Shown: positions 24,893-33,808 of the stretch, piece after piece
How the letters are laid out: each line of letters begins with the position of its first letter
Numbering within the stretch: the first letter of the stretch is position 1
NCBI RefSeq assembly: GCF_024832785.1
Contig: NZ_CP116615.1
Coordinates: 620,001-684,000 of the forward strand
DNA length: 64,000 bases
Reading direction: 5' to 3'
Source: Fontisphaera persica
GTDB taxonomy: Bacteria > Verrucomicrobiota > Verrucomicrobiia > Limisphaerales > Fontisphaeraceae
Notes under the pieces: model-generated
Told to the model about the DNA's origin: nothing
Database searches by the model: none
What the model saw: only the letters and a program-made list of their open reading frames with translations
Made by a program: the position numbers and the translations under genes

Positions 24893-25802
24893 GCAGGTCC
24901 AAGGGTTGCAAGCTTTTGCGCCGTCGGATGCGGATGCCGGGCTCGGCGGTGATTTTGCCCACGCAAGTGAGTTTAAGCCCCGGAAAGGCTGTTTTCCAGG
25001 CATCCACCAAGGGCACGGCCTTTTCTGGTGGGACGGCAAAGAGCAGCTCGAAATCTTCCCCATCCGTGAGCGCGGCTTCCAGCGGCGGTTTGGCTTGAGG
25101 ATTCTCACGGTGCCGCAGCCGGGCCGCGCGGCTGATGGGGATGGCTTCAGCCAGCAATTCCGCTCCGCAATGAGCGGCGTGGAGCAAGTGGCGCAAGTCA
25201 CCCGCCAATCCATCGCTCAAATCAATCATGGCCCGCACCGGGAAATGGGCCGCGAGCCAGCGTGCTTCGGCCAGACGCGGCTCAAAGTCGAGGTGCTTTC
25301 CGGCCAGCGAACCTCCCAATTCACCGGTGACAAACAGGGCATCGCCCACCTTGGCACCCCGGCGGAAAACTACACGTTGGGATTCGACCCGTCCTAAGAG
25401 GGATACTGAAATCCAAATGCCGGAGGTGCTGGTGGTGGTTTCGCCACCCACAATGGCCACGCCGTATTTTTCCGCACAGGCGCGCAGTCCCTGATACAGG
25501 ATTTCGATACGGCTCACCTCATGGGGGTTGGGCAGTCCCAAGGTGATTAGGGCGTGCATGGGAATGCCGGCCATGGCGGCGATGTCGCTCAGACAACGGG
25601 CCAGCGCTTTGCGTCCCACTTTTTCCGGTGGAGTTGCCGAGGTGAAATGCACCCCCTCCACCACCGCGTCCGTTTTCAGCAGGAAATACTGGCCGGGAAC
25701 CCCCAAATCCAGCACGGCACAATCATCTCCGACACCACTCACCACGCCAGCGGGCACGGCCAGGCCGCCAGTCAAACGGGCGATAAGCTCAAATTCGTTC
25801 AT
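24870..25802 (-). CDS. thiL: Thiamine-monophosphate kinase
   Basis: 310 residues. It phosphorylates thiamine monophosphate to the diphosphate cofactor. Motifs: MNEFELIARL start, GVGDDCAVLD (Mg-ATP binding Asp cluster near 24-33), GGETTTS near 120, and a C-terminal DLSDGLAGDLRHLL. The start overlaps the stop of the CPBP gene by 4 bp (ATGA). No other thiamine genes are next to it; it is placed in the t6A/alr run. Confidence 0.94.
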   Translation of the reverse strand: MNEFELIARLTGGLAVPAGVVSGVGDDCAVLDLGVPGQYFLLKTDAVVEGVHFTSATPPEKVGRKALARCLSDIAAMAGIPMHALITLGLPNPHEVSRIEILYQGLRACAEKYGVAIVGGETTTSTSGIWISVSLLGRVESQRVVFRRGAKVGDALFVTGELGGSLAGKHLDFEPRLAEARWLAAHFPVRAMIDLSDGLAGDLRHLLHAAHCGAELLAEAIPISRAARLRHRENPQAKPPLEAALTDGEDFELLFAVPPEKAVPLVDAWKTAFPGLKLTCVGKITAEPGIRIRRRKSLQPLDLHGYEHFA

Positions 25803-26593
25803 GGCACGAAAATCCGCAGCCAGTCAAAGTAGGGGTCCAGATTCCACTGGCAGGAAAGCACCAGAAAATTGACCAGATTGAAGATGGCATGAACGAGGGT
25901 GGGAGCCCACAAGTTATCGGTGGCCTCGTACACGACCACCAGCGTCAGCGCCAGCACAAAGAGCGGCGCCAGCGTCATCAAATTGCTGTGATAAACCGCG
26001 AACAATAGCGAAGTGCCAAAAAGCGCGGCGCGCGGATAACCCGCCTGCTTGACGGTGGGGTAGAGAATGCCGCGAAACAAGGCTTCCTCCACCACCGGCG
26101 CCACCAGAATGGTCATGACCCCCAAACCGGCCAACTCCCACCAGGGCGGCTGTTGTTGGATGTATTGCACCGCCAGTTGCGTTTGGGGCTTCCCGCCCAG
26201 GCGTTCAATCAGCAGGGCGGAGAATTTGCTGAGCGTCCACGCCAGTGGCAGGACCAGGAGGGTGGCGGCCAGACTATAACCGAAAACCTTGCCAACGGGG
26301 CCGTTGCGCCAACCGAAAGCCTCGGCCCAGCGCAGGCGATTGACGCGGAGAAAGACGCCCAGCATGACCAACAGGGCGCCATGCACAAAAACCAGGTTGC
26401 CGGCGAGCGTGAGCAGCCGCTGGGTGTTTTGGAGACTGTCCGCGAAAAGGGAACTGATGACGGCCACCACCAGGTAGCCCAGGCAAAGGCTGAAGAACAT
26501 CCCCACCACCAGGTAAGGGACGGTCTCCGGTTGCCAGCGTCGTTCCGTCAGCACGCCGCCTTCATATCGCACCTGTGCCACTGCGCCAAACAA
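25799..26593 (-). CDS. CPBP family intramembrane metalloprotease
   Basis: 264 residues, with about seven or eight transmembrane helices. CPBP (Rce1-like) motifs are present: EEALFRG at about 168-174, a second-motif His in FAVYHSN, and a third His in LVHAIFN near the C-terminus. The family cleaves membrane substrates or acts in CAAX-like processing; bacterial targets are mostly unknown. The start is probably TTG 26593; no ATG in frame lies before the first helix. First gene of the run with thiL, tsaE, tsaB and alr, divergent from homoserine dehydrogenase by 63 bp. Confidence 0.85.
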   Translation of the reverse strand: MFGAVAQVRYEGGVLTERRWQPETVPYLVVGMFFSLCLGYLVVAVISSLFADSLQNTQRLLTLAGNLVFVHGALLVMLGVFLRVNRLRWAEAFGWRNGPVGKVFGYSLAATLLVLPLAWTLSKFSALLIERLGGKPQTQLAVQYIQQQPPWWELAGLGVMTILVAPVVEEALFRGILYPTVKQAGYPRAALFGTSLLFAVYHSNLMTLAPLFVLALTLVVVYEATDNLWAPTLVHAIFNLVNFLVLSCQWNLDPYFDWLRIFVP

Positions 26594-26656
26594 GATTTTC
26601 AGCCATGTTCGGGCTTGTCGGATGCCGCGCGGAGCGGCAAGCTTTGCGCCCGTACT

Positions 26657-27985
26657 ATGTCACAGCAGGTTAATTTGGGCATGATTGGGGGCGGGACGGT
26701 GGGCAGCGGTGTCTATCACGCGCTGTCGCGCAACCGGGCATTGATGGAGTCCCGCCTGGGTATCCGGCTCAACTGGGTGGGGGTGGCGGTCAAGGAGATT
26801 GACGAACCACGGCCGTACCCCATTCCGCGGTCACTCTTAACCACGGATTGGACGCAGGTGGTGAACGATCCCCAGGTGAATATTGTCATCGAGTTGGTGG
26901 GGGGCACCACCATCGCCAAAACCATGGTGCTCGCCGCCCTCAAGCTGGGCAAGCCGGTGATTACCGCCAACAAAGCCCTGTTGAGCGCGCATGGGGAGGA
27001 ATTATTTGCAGCGGCGCAGAAATATGGGGCCAATCTTTATTACGAGGCCAGCGTTTGCGGCGGCATTCCCATCATTAAAGCCTTGCGCGAGGGTTTTGTG
27101 GGCAATCGCATCACACACCTCTACGGCATCGTCAACGGCACGTGCAACTACATCCTCAGCCGCATGCAGCATGAAGGGGCGGAGTTTGAGGACGTGCTGA
27201 GGGAGGCCCAGCGGCTGGGCTATGCGGAGGCGGACCCCTCGCTCGACATTGATGGGCACGATGCCCGGCACAAAATTGGCATTCTGGCTTCGCTGGCTCA
27301 TGGTTTTTGGGTGCGGCCAGAAGATATTTACGTGGAAGGCATCCGGCAGGTGACGCAGGCGGATATTCGTTTTGCGGCCCAGCTTGGTTACACCATTAAA
27401 TTGTTGGGCATCATCAAAACCGTGCCGGGCCGCGGCAAGGCGGGGGAGGGGGGCGCGCGCATTCAAGTGGCGGTGCATCCCACCCTGGTGCCGCATCGCC
27501 ACGTGCTTGCCAGCGTGAACGACGTATTTAATGCCGTTTTTGTGCGGGGCGACGTGGTGGGCGACACCCTTTTTTATGGCCGCGGCGCAGGCAAAGATGC
27601 CACCGCCAGCGCGGTACTGAGCGACATTGCTGATGCCGCGCTGGAAATCAAACACGGCACGCGGCATCGCATCCCGCCTTTTGTGCCGCACGCTAATGGC
27701 AGCAGCGTGGTGCCCATGGACCACACCATGAGCCGATATTATCTGCGCTTGAGTGTGGTGGACCGCCCCGGCGTGCTGGCGCGCATTTCCAGTATTTTGG
27801 GGCAGGCGAATATTGGCATCATGTCCGTGATCCAACCCGAAGCCCATGAAGGGCAGACGGTGCCCCTGATATTGATGATTCATGATGCTCCCAACGCTGC
27901 CATGCGCAAAGCGCTGGCCAAAATAGGGCGGCTGACAGTGGTCAAAGCCCCACCGGTCATGTTTCGCGTGGAAACTTTCGATTAA
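26657..27985 (+). CDS. hom: Homoserine dehydrogenase with ACT domain
   Basis: 442 residues from ATG 26657; an open extension to 26153 overlaps the divergent gene and is rejected. NAD(P)-binding MIGGGTVGSGVY at about 9-20, ITANKALLSAHG, the IVNGTCNYILSRM substrate region, and EADPSLDIDGHDARHKI with family catalytic Asp/Lys. A C-terminal ACT domain (LRLSVVDRPGVLARISSIL, about 362-380) usually gives feedback control by threonine. It reduces aspartate semialdehyde to homoserine for threonine, methionine and isoleucine. Standard length for the ACT-bearing form. Confidence 0.95.
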   Translation: MSQQVNLGMIGGGTVGSGVYHALSRNRALMESRLGIRLNWVGVAVKEIDEPRPYPIPRSLLTTDWTQVVNDPQVNIVIELVGGTTIAKTMVLAALKLGKPVITANKALLSAHGEELFAAAQKYGANLYYEASVCGGIPIIKALREGFVGNRITHLYGIVNGTCNYILSRMQHEGAEFEDVLREAQRLGYAEADPSLDIDGHDARHKIGILASLAHGFWVRPEDIYVEGIRQVTQADIRFAAQLGYTIKLLGIIKTVPGRGKAGEGGARIQVAVHPTLVPHRHVLASVNDVFNAVFVRGDVVGDTLFYGRGAGKDATASAVLSDIADAALEIKHGTRHRIPPFVPHANGSSVVPMDHTMSRYYLRLSVVDRPGVLARISSILGQANIGIMSVIQPEAHEGQTVPLILMIHDAPNAAMRKALAKIGRLTVVKAPPVMFRVETFD

Positions 27986-27990
27986 TCCTG

Positions 27991-29568
27991 GTGTTGATTG
28001 TGCCTCGCCCATCCGCGCCATACACCTGTTGCCTGCAGTGGTGGCTGTGGGTGCTGAAACGTGGCTTGGTCGTCATCGGATTGATTCCTCTCCTTCTGGA
28101 GGGAGCTTCCGCCACTTATGTGGCTTCCAACATCAAACCCCCCAATCCGCCCCGCGAATTTCGCGGGCTTTGGGTGGCTTCCGTCGCCAACATTGACTGG
28201 CCTTCCAAGCCCGGTTTGCCCGCGGCCCAGCAGCAGGCCGAGTTGCGGGCTTTGCTGGACCGTGCGGTGCAATTGCGGCTCAACGCGGTGATAATGCAGG
28301 TGCGGCCAGCGTGCGATGCCCTGTATGCCTCCAAATATGAACCATGGAGCGAATACCTCACGGGACGGATGGGGCAGCCCCCTTCGCCGGAGTATGATCC
28401 CCTGGCTTTTGCGGTGGCCGAGGCCCACGCCCGCGGTCTGGAATTGCACGCATGGGTGAATCCCTTTCGCGCCCGTCATTTCTCCGGCACTTCTCCCGCT
28501 TCGTCTCAGCACCTCAGCCAGGCGCGTCCCGAGCTGGTGCGCAGCTACGGCAAACAGACCTGGCTGGATCCGGGCGAGCCGGCGGCCCGGGAACATTCCC
28601 TGCGAGTGCTTTTGGACATTGTGCAGCGTTACGATGTGGATGGCCTGCACATGGACGATTATTTTTATCCCTACAAGGAAAAGGATGCCGCGGGCAAAGT
28701 CATCGAGTTTCCTGATGCCACCACCTATGAGCGCTATGTGCGCTCTGGCGGCAAATTAAGCCGGGAGGACTGGCGCCGCCAAAATATCAATCAATTTGTG
28801 GAGAACCTCTACTTGCGGGTCAAAGCCGCCAAACCCTGGGTCAAGGTGGGCATCAGCCCCTTTGGCATCTGGCGCAGCCGTGTGCCGCCGGAAATCACCG
28901 GGCTGGATGCCTATGAGCAGCTTTATGCTGATTCGCGGTTGTGGTTGCGTGAAGGCTGGGTGGATTACTTTGCGCCGCAACTTTATTGGAGTCACGATGC
29001 CGCTGGCCAGAGTTTTTCCGTCCTCCTCCAATGGTGGCGACAGCAAAATGTAAAGCATCGCCATGTGTGGCCCGGACTCAATTTATACCGCGTGGGCAAA
29101 GCCTGGCCGGTGGACGAATTATTGCGCCAGGTGCAGGCGGCACGACAGACGGCCAACAGTGGCCACCTGCTCTGGAGTGCTTCACCCTTGCTGGCCAATC
29201 AAGGGGGGGCGGCAGATGCTTTGAGCCGCAGCGCCTACACCAACCGCGCCTTGCCGCCGGCCTGCGCCTGGCTGGACGCCAAAGCTCCAGTCCGTCCCCG
29301 CCTTTATGGGGGAGGCAACCCCACCCTGAATGCGCTGGTTATCACGGTGGACACGCCCCAAGGCGCCACTTCACCGCGCTGGTGGGTGGTGCAAACCCGT
29401 CGCCAGGGACGGTGGGATTTGGAGTTATGGGCCGGCTCCAAGCGCACGCTGGAATGGACCGGGGCAGCATTACCTGACGTGGTGGCGGTCCGGGGCATGG
29501 ATGGCACTGGTCGGCTTGGCACGGCGGCCGTTTTGGAAAAATCACCCTCTTCCCGGCAGAAAAAATAG
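27991..29568 (+). CDS. GHL10-type secreted glycoside hydrolase-like protein
   Basis: 525 residues from GTG 27991, five bases after hom; the exact start is uncertain because GTG and TTG codons are clustered. A hydrophobic N-terminus (LVVIGLIPLLLEGASA) suggests export or anchoring. The GHL10 (DUF187) core spans about 50-400: REFRGLWVASVANIDWP, NAVIMQVRPACDALY, LELHAWVNPFRARHF, VDGLHMDDYFYPY and VGISPFGIWRSR. The MDDYFYPY region supplies acidic catalytic candidates. The C-terminal about 100 residues form a beta-rich domain. Family members are suspected glycan hydrolases; no substrate is proven here. Confidence 0.84.
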   Translation: MLIVPRPSAPYTCCLQWWLWVLKRGLVVIGLIPLLLEGASATYVASNIKPPNPPREFRGLWVASVANIDWPSKPGLPAAQQQAELRALLDRAVQLRLNAVIMQVRPACDALYASKYEPWSEYLTGRMGQPPSPEYDPLAFAVAEAHARGLELHAWVNPFRARHFSGTSPASSQHLSQARPELVRSYGKQTWLDPGEPAAREHSLRVLLDIVQRYDVDGLHMDDYFYPYKEKDAAGKVIEFPDATTYERYVRSGGKLSREDWRRQNINQFVENLYLRVKAAKPWVKVGISPFGIWRSRVPPEITGLDAYEQLYADSRLWLREGWVDYFAPQLYWSHDAAGQSFSVLLQWWRQQNVKHRHVWPGLNLYRVGKAWPVDELLRQVQAARQTANSGHLLWSASPLLANQGGAADALSRSAYTNRALPPACAWLDAKAPVRPRLYGGGNPTLNALVITVDTPQGATSPRWWVVQTRRQGRWDLELWAGSKRTLEWTGAALPDVVAVRGMDGTGRLGTAAVLEKSPSSRQKK

Positions 29569-29701
29569 AAGTCCGACTTGCTCGCCGGCGCGGACATTCT
29601 TGCTCAACTATCACCGCTCCGTCATACTGATGCGGATTGGGCATAACGGCAGTCGTGGGTTTTGACCGGCCCGCTGTGCCTGGCGAAAAAAGTGAACGAA
29701 C

Positions 29702-30511
29702 ATGTCGAGTCCCCTTGTCAATACCAAAAGCCTGTTCACTGCGTTGCTTAAGCGGTTGTCGTGCGACTTGGTGATGGACATTGGCTCGCGCGATGGCCGC
29801 CAGGCCTTGCTGTTTCGAGACGTCTTGCCCCACACGCCAGTCGTGGCTTTTGAGGCCAACCCCTACAACTTCCGCCGCATGTCGGCCCAAGCTGAACTGC
29901 GGGAGCGGGGGATTCACCTGATGCCGCTGGCGGTGAGCAACGCCGACGGCCAGGCTACTTTTCACATCAGTCAGGCCAATTACGACGCTCCGGAAAGCGA
30001 CACCAACAATCTGGGCACCAGCTCCCTGCTTGTCCATCCAGAGGTCAAAACGCTCGCGGCCATTCCGGTGGAGACGGTGCGCCTGGAGACTTTTCTGCAG
30101 CGTCCGGAGTTTGCCGGTTGCCAGCGGATTGCCCTTTGGATTGATGTGGAAGGAGCAGAGTTTTTCGTGCTGGAAGGGTTGGGTTCTGCCATTTCACGCA
30201 CCAGTGTCATTCACGTCGAAACGGCGCGTGAGCCGGTACGCCAGGGCCAAAAGGCGCGCCGGGAGGTCAGTCAGCTCTTGCGTAGCTGGGATTTCGTGGA
30301 GTTGGGGACGAACATGACGCCCGATTCGATTTGGGGCGACTTGGTATGGATTCGTCGCCCCCATCTGGAATCACATCAGCGCGAGGTCATGGCAGCGGTG
30401 AAAATGGCCCAATGGAATTACCGTCTCAAGGTGGATGCCTGGGCCGTGCGTTTGAAGCGCTGTCCTCCGTTGTACCGCTTGCTGCGCTGGTTTTTCGTAC
30501 GCAGTGTGTGA
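29702..30511 (+). CDS. FkbM family methyltransferase
   Basis: 269 residues. SAM-binding motif I is LVMDIGSRDGRQALLF at about 24-39, then VVAFEANPYNFRRM as motif II, LETFL, and IALWIDVEGAEFFVLEGL, the FkbM hallmark, at about 145-162. The family O-methylates sugars or polyketides. It ends convergent with an O-antigen-ligase-like gene, which loosely supports a surface-glycan role. No hydrophobic leader, so cytoplasmic. Confidence 0.86.
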   Translation: MSSPLVNTKSLFTALLKRLSCDLVMDIGSRDGRQALLFRDVLPHTPVVAFEANPYNFRRMSAQAELRERGIHLMPLAVSNADGQATFHISQANYDAPESDTNNLGTSSLLVHPEVKTLAAIPVETVRLETFLQRPEFAGCQRIALWIDVEGAEFFVLEGLGSAISRTSVIHVETAREPVRQGQKARREVSQLLRSWDFVELGTNMTPDSIWGDLVWIRRPHLESHQREVMAAVKMAQWNYRLKVDAWAVRLKRCPPLYRLLRWFFVRSV

Positions 30512-30527
30512 CGGTTTGCTTAACCGT
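30511..30527. terminator. Short hairpin across convergent stop codons
   Basis: ACGGTT, loop TGCTT, AACCGT. The FkbM-gene stop ends at 30511 and the opposing gene stop is at 30520-30522, inside the loop and arm. No long U-run. Confidence 0.45.
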
Positions 30528-32073
30528 TGGCGGGGGCGGGTAGTGCCTCCGTGCCTGCTGCCGTAGCTGAAGCGGGAGAAGCGGCCGGGGCCCATTGCTG
30601 CACCGGCTCGCGGCACACTCCGCCATTGAGGCTGATGTTTAACCCGAGAATGGCGGTGAACACGACCAAATCCCCATTCAACGCGCCAAAGAAAAACATG
30701 AAGAAGAGGAAACGCGCGGCAAAATAAGCTAGAAAGAAAGTATTGATGTTTTTCAATTCGGGCGGGCCGTTTTTCCAGTTTTTGTACAACACCCACAGTC
30801 CGGCAATGCAAAACCAGAGAAAAGCGGCGGCTCCCCAGATGCCAAAGGGCACAATCACCGAGAGCGGGCCATTATGGTAGTCTCCAGCAACCAGGGCGTA
30901 TTCGTAGGTGGGAGCCAGGCCGCGCAGTACCGATTGCTCGACCAGATACATTTCTGTGGGATCCACGGCATAGCCTTTGCCCAGCAACAGGTGGTCAGGT
31001 AATTCGGCGAGCAGCAGTTTCCACATGGAGAGCCGCCACTCTGAGGAAGCTTGAGCATTAAAGGCAGCGGCGGGGGCCACCTTCAGCCCGGGAATGATGC
31101 TTAAACTGCGCTGCACGGCCAGCGGCAGGCGTTGGACATTGGGTAGCAACACCATGGCCGTCAAGGCCGCCACGATTAGGAAAATAAGGAATATTTTGGA
31201 ACGATACAGCCGCTCCAGCTTGAATTGCAGCATCAGCACCAGAGCAAAGAGAATGACATACGTCCGGAAACCGCCCAGCAAGGTTAATCCCATCACCACC
31301 AGAATGAATAACAGCCGCCAGGGATGACCGAAAACATCGCGGGCCCCGTAACGCGCCAGCATATAACAAAAAACGGCGTGGCCGGCCCAGCTCAACCCCG
31401 TGACCCGCGTGAAGTGGGATTCCGTAACGATGTAATCAGTGGCCGCCTGGTGAATGGCCAGGTCAGGCGGGAAAATGGCATAAAGATACCAGAATTTGGG
31501 CCCCAACAAATAAGCCACATTGCTAAACAGTGCCGTCAGTTCGGATAGGAAAAAGACGCCCACAAACAATCCCGCCTGCGACAGGGGAATGCGCTGGCTG
31601 ACCAGCGCGAAGTACACCAGCACCGCCGCCAAGGTAGTGTAGTAGCGTTTGCCGCCGTACACCCCGCTGCCCAGCACACGGAACCCAATGCCCCCCGTCA
31701 ACTTGGCTGTGACCAGCACCACAATGGTGAGTGCGACCAACGCATAAGCCACGGGGGGCACATGCAAATAATTGCTCTTTTTTTCCATGGCCCGGCGCAG
31801 AATGGCAAACCCGAAGCTCAGCACGGCCATCAACATCCACAGATACGGCTGGCCGGGCAAAAAATATATCATCAGAGTGGCCTTGATGCTGAAAATCAGC
31901 AGCGCATGATGCCAGCGCAGCAAGAGGGGGGTGAATAATACCATCAGCACTCCCGCCACCACCAAAAACGTCAGAAACTCAGCCGGCGTGGCCAGCACAA
32001 AACCCAAGACCACGGCCAGCAGCAGGCTCAGGCCGTAAAACAAGATCATTTGTGGCAGCGACGCCGACGTCAT
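30520..32073 (-). CDS. Polytopic membrane protein, O-antigen ligase-like
   Basis: 517 residues from ATG 32073; a GTG/ATG earlier frame to 32112 and an ATG at 32049 are alternatives. About eleven or twelve hydrophobic helices are visible (MILFYGLSLLLAVVLGFVLA, LLFILVVMGLTLLG and others). A large exported loop lies near 340-430 (SSEWRLSMWKLLLAELPDHL, then LGKGYAV and DYHNGPLSVIV). The W..a...i...P..G.G and H.....l...G motifs and layout fit the Wzy/WaaL ligase-polymerase superfamily. The C-terminus ends in an Ala/Pro-rich tail. Function inferred from topology only. Confidence 0.7.
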   Translation of the reverse strand: MTSASLPQMILFYGLSLLLAVVLGFVLATPAEFLTFLVVAGVLMVLFTPLLLRWHHALLIFSIKATLMIYFLPGQPYLWMLMAVLSFGFAILRRAMEKKSNYLHVPPVAYALVALTIVVLVTAKLTGGIGFRVLGSGVYGGKRYYTTLAAVLVYFALVSQRIPLSQAGLFVGVFFLSELTALFSNVAYLLGPKFWYLYAIFPPDLAIHQAATDYIVTESHFTRVTGLSWAGHAVFCYMLARYGARDVFGHPWRLLFILVVMGLTLLGGFRTYVILFALVLMLQFKLERLYRSKIFLIFLIVAALTAMVLLPNVQRLPLAVQRSLSIIPGLKVAPAAAFNAQASSEWRLSMWKLLLAELPDHLLLGKGYAVDPTEMYLVEQSVLRGLAPTYEYALVAGDYHNGPLSVIVPFGIWGAAAFLWFCIAGLWVLYKNWKNGPPELKNINTFFLAYFAARFLFFMFFFGALNGDLVVFTAILGLNISLNGGVCREPVQQWAPAASPASATAAGTEALPAPANG

Positions 32074-32217
32074 GCAGCAAGTAACTATGCGCGACCGCCG
32101 CCCCCACCGCAATCCCGAAGTGACTCCCAGAGATTTGTTCTTCCAGGGAAGCCATCAGAAAATAGAACACTTTACGGGGTGCAGCAAAGTGTCGGGCATG
32201 TTGATGAACAAAACGGA
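32074..32217. other. Gap upstream of a membrane-protein gene and downstream of tRNA-Arg
   Basis: No supported gene. The stretch just upstream of 32073 should hold the promoter of the O-antigen-ligase-like gene. I see no clear terminator after the tRNA on the minus strand. Confidence 0.45.
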
Positions 32218-32293
32218 TGGTACCCCCACCCGGAATTGAACCAGGATCAACGGTTTAGGAAACCGCTGCTCTATCCATTTGAGCTATGGGGGC
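32218..32293 (-). tRNA. tRNA-Arg (anticodon CCU), CCA encoded
   Basis: Read on the minus strand. Acceptor GCCCCCA pairs with TGGGGGT, discriminator A, then encoded CCA. D-stem GCTC/GAGC, anticodon stem GCGGT/ACCGT with loop TTCCTAA (anticodon CCU, codon AGG), 4-nt variable loop and T-arm CCTGG-TTCAATT-CCGGG. All stems close with only G-U wobbles. Confidence 0.95.
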
Positions 32294-32507
32294 CTTGTTG
32301 AGGCCGGAGCCGACGGCCCCAGCGCAGGGCGCCATTGGCCTCGGTAACTCAAGCATAATTGAGGGTCAGGACCGGGGCAAGCCTGGTATGCGATTTGTTC
32401 GCAAATAACCCAAGGACGCTTTGCCGGGGGGAGGCCGGGCCCGGCCTTGCTGGTTTGTTGACTGGATTATGCTGGATTGGTGGAGGGGAATATGGTTTAT
32501 TTGAGAT
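32294..32507. other. Gap between tRNA-Arg and TPR gene
   Basis: No gene seen. It contains a perfect 16-bp palindrome AGGCCGGGCCCGGCCT at 32432-32447 and a TTGACT hexamer at 32458-32463 with no convincing -10 at proper spacing. Promoters for the minus-strand tRNA and the plus-strand TPR gene should lie here. Confidence 0.45.
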
Positions 32508-33731
32508 ATGCAACCCGAGAGCGTTTCCTGGTTCAAGGTGGCATATAACCTGGCGGTGCTGGCGGTGTTTTTGGGTATCGTGGGGTGGCTGTTTTGGCGG
32601 GGTTTGCGACGGAGCGGCGAGCCATTACGGTTATTGTCCAAATGGGTGATTACCGCGGTGTTACTGTTGGGGCTAATCCCAATGGTAAAAGATGCGGCGG
32701 GGAGTTATCATGCCGTGGTGCGATGGTTCGCGGTGGCCTTGGGTTTGGTGGCTGGTTTGATTCTGGCATTGATTTGGACTCCCACCATTGTGGGCATGGT
32801 GGCGGACTGGATTGGCATTTTATATACGGGGGGCAAGGAGGAGCCGGTGCCGGAGCCAGTGTATTCGCCGGCCAGGGCGAGGCGCGTGCAGGGCCAGCCG
32901 GAAGAAGCGCTGCGGCTGATTCGGGCCGAGTTGGAGAAGTTTCCGGGGGACTATACGGGGCAAATGATGATGGCGGAGATTTACGCGCAGGATTTGGCGG
33001 ATTTGCAAGCGGCGGAGACCTGCGTGTTGAAGGTAGTGCATCAGACCCAGCATCCGCCGGCGGCGCGGGCGTTTGCGTTGTTTTCGCTGGCGGACTGGTA
33101 TTTGGCGGTACAGAAAAACCGCGAGGATGCGCAGCGGGTGTTGGAGATGGTGGCGGAATTGCTGCCAGACAGTGAATATGCCTTGCAGGCGGCCCAGCGG
33201 CTGGCGCATCTGCGACCGTCGGCGGAGTTAATGGAAAAGGAGGAGCGGCGGGTCATCAAGGTGCCCGAGGGGCGGCGCGATTTGGGGTTGCGCCCGATGC
33301 GCGCGGAGGAGCTTGTCCATCGTAAGACTCCGGAGGAAGAGGCTGAGGAACTGGTAAGCCAGTTGGAAAAGCATCCCATGGATTTAGAGGCGCGGGAGCG
33401 ATTGGCGCAGGTGTACGGTCTTGAGTTGGGGCGGCTGGACTTGGCGGTGGAGCAACTGGAGCAGTTGGTGAATTGTCCGCATGTGGCGCCGAAGCAGGTG
33501 GCGCGTTGGCTGCAATTACTGGCAGACTTGCATTTGCGCGTGGCAGGCGATACCGCCGCAGCCGAGGCTGCCCTGCGCCGTATTATTGATTTATATCCGG
33601 ACTCCGCGCTGGCGCGGCAGGCGCAGGAGAATATTTTACGCCTGCCCACCCACCCCGCCCGTTCAACGCCCGCCACCGTCCGGTTGGGAGAGTATGAACA
33701 GTACCTCGGGTTGAAAAAGAGAAACACGTAA
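32508..33731 (+). CDS. Membrane protein with TPR-like repeats
   Basis: 407 residues. Three hydrophobic helices at about 10-30, 43-60 and 70-95 are followed by a soluble region of helical repeats: QPEEALRLIRAELEKFPGDY, QMMMAEIYAQDLADLQAAET, ALFSLADWYL, then LVSQLEKHPMDLEARERLAQ and AEAALRRIIDLYPDSALARQ. These fit tetratricopeptide-type scaffolds. The central linker (residues about 235-275) is rich in Glu and Arg. Role unknown; such proteins often organise envelope complexes. The codon use is more G-ending than in most neighbours. Confidence 0.75.
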   Translation: MQPESVSWFKVAYNLAVLAVFLGIVGWLFWRGLRRSGEPLRLLSKWVITAVLLLGLIPMVKDAAGSYHAVVRWFAVALGLVAGLILALIWTPTIVGMVADWIGILYTGGKEEPVPEPVYSPARARRVQGQPEEALRLIRAELEKFPGDYTGQMMMAEIYAQDLADLQAAETCVLKVVHQTQHPPAARAFALFSLADWYLAVQKNREDAQRVLEMVAELLPDSEYALQAAQRLAHLRPSAELMEKEERRVIKVPEGRRDLGLRPMRAEELVHRKTPEEEAEELVSQLEKHPMDLEARERLAQVYGLELGRLDLAVEQLEQLVNCPHVAPKQVARWLQLLADLHLRVAGDTAAAEAALRRIIDLYPDSALARQAQENILRLPTHPARSTPATVRLGEYEQYLGLKKRNT

Positions 33732-33808
33732 GATTCACTGTTGGGCACGCCGTTTTTACTGGCATTGGGGGGGTGACTTCTTTATTTTGCCCGCCGATTT
33801 GATGCGGC

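Noticed and set aside
32432-32447. 16-bp GC palindrome upstream of the TPR gene
   Set aside because: As an operator or terminator it lacks support: no neighbouring regulator gene, no U-tract and no second copy seen nearby.
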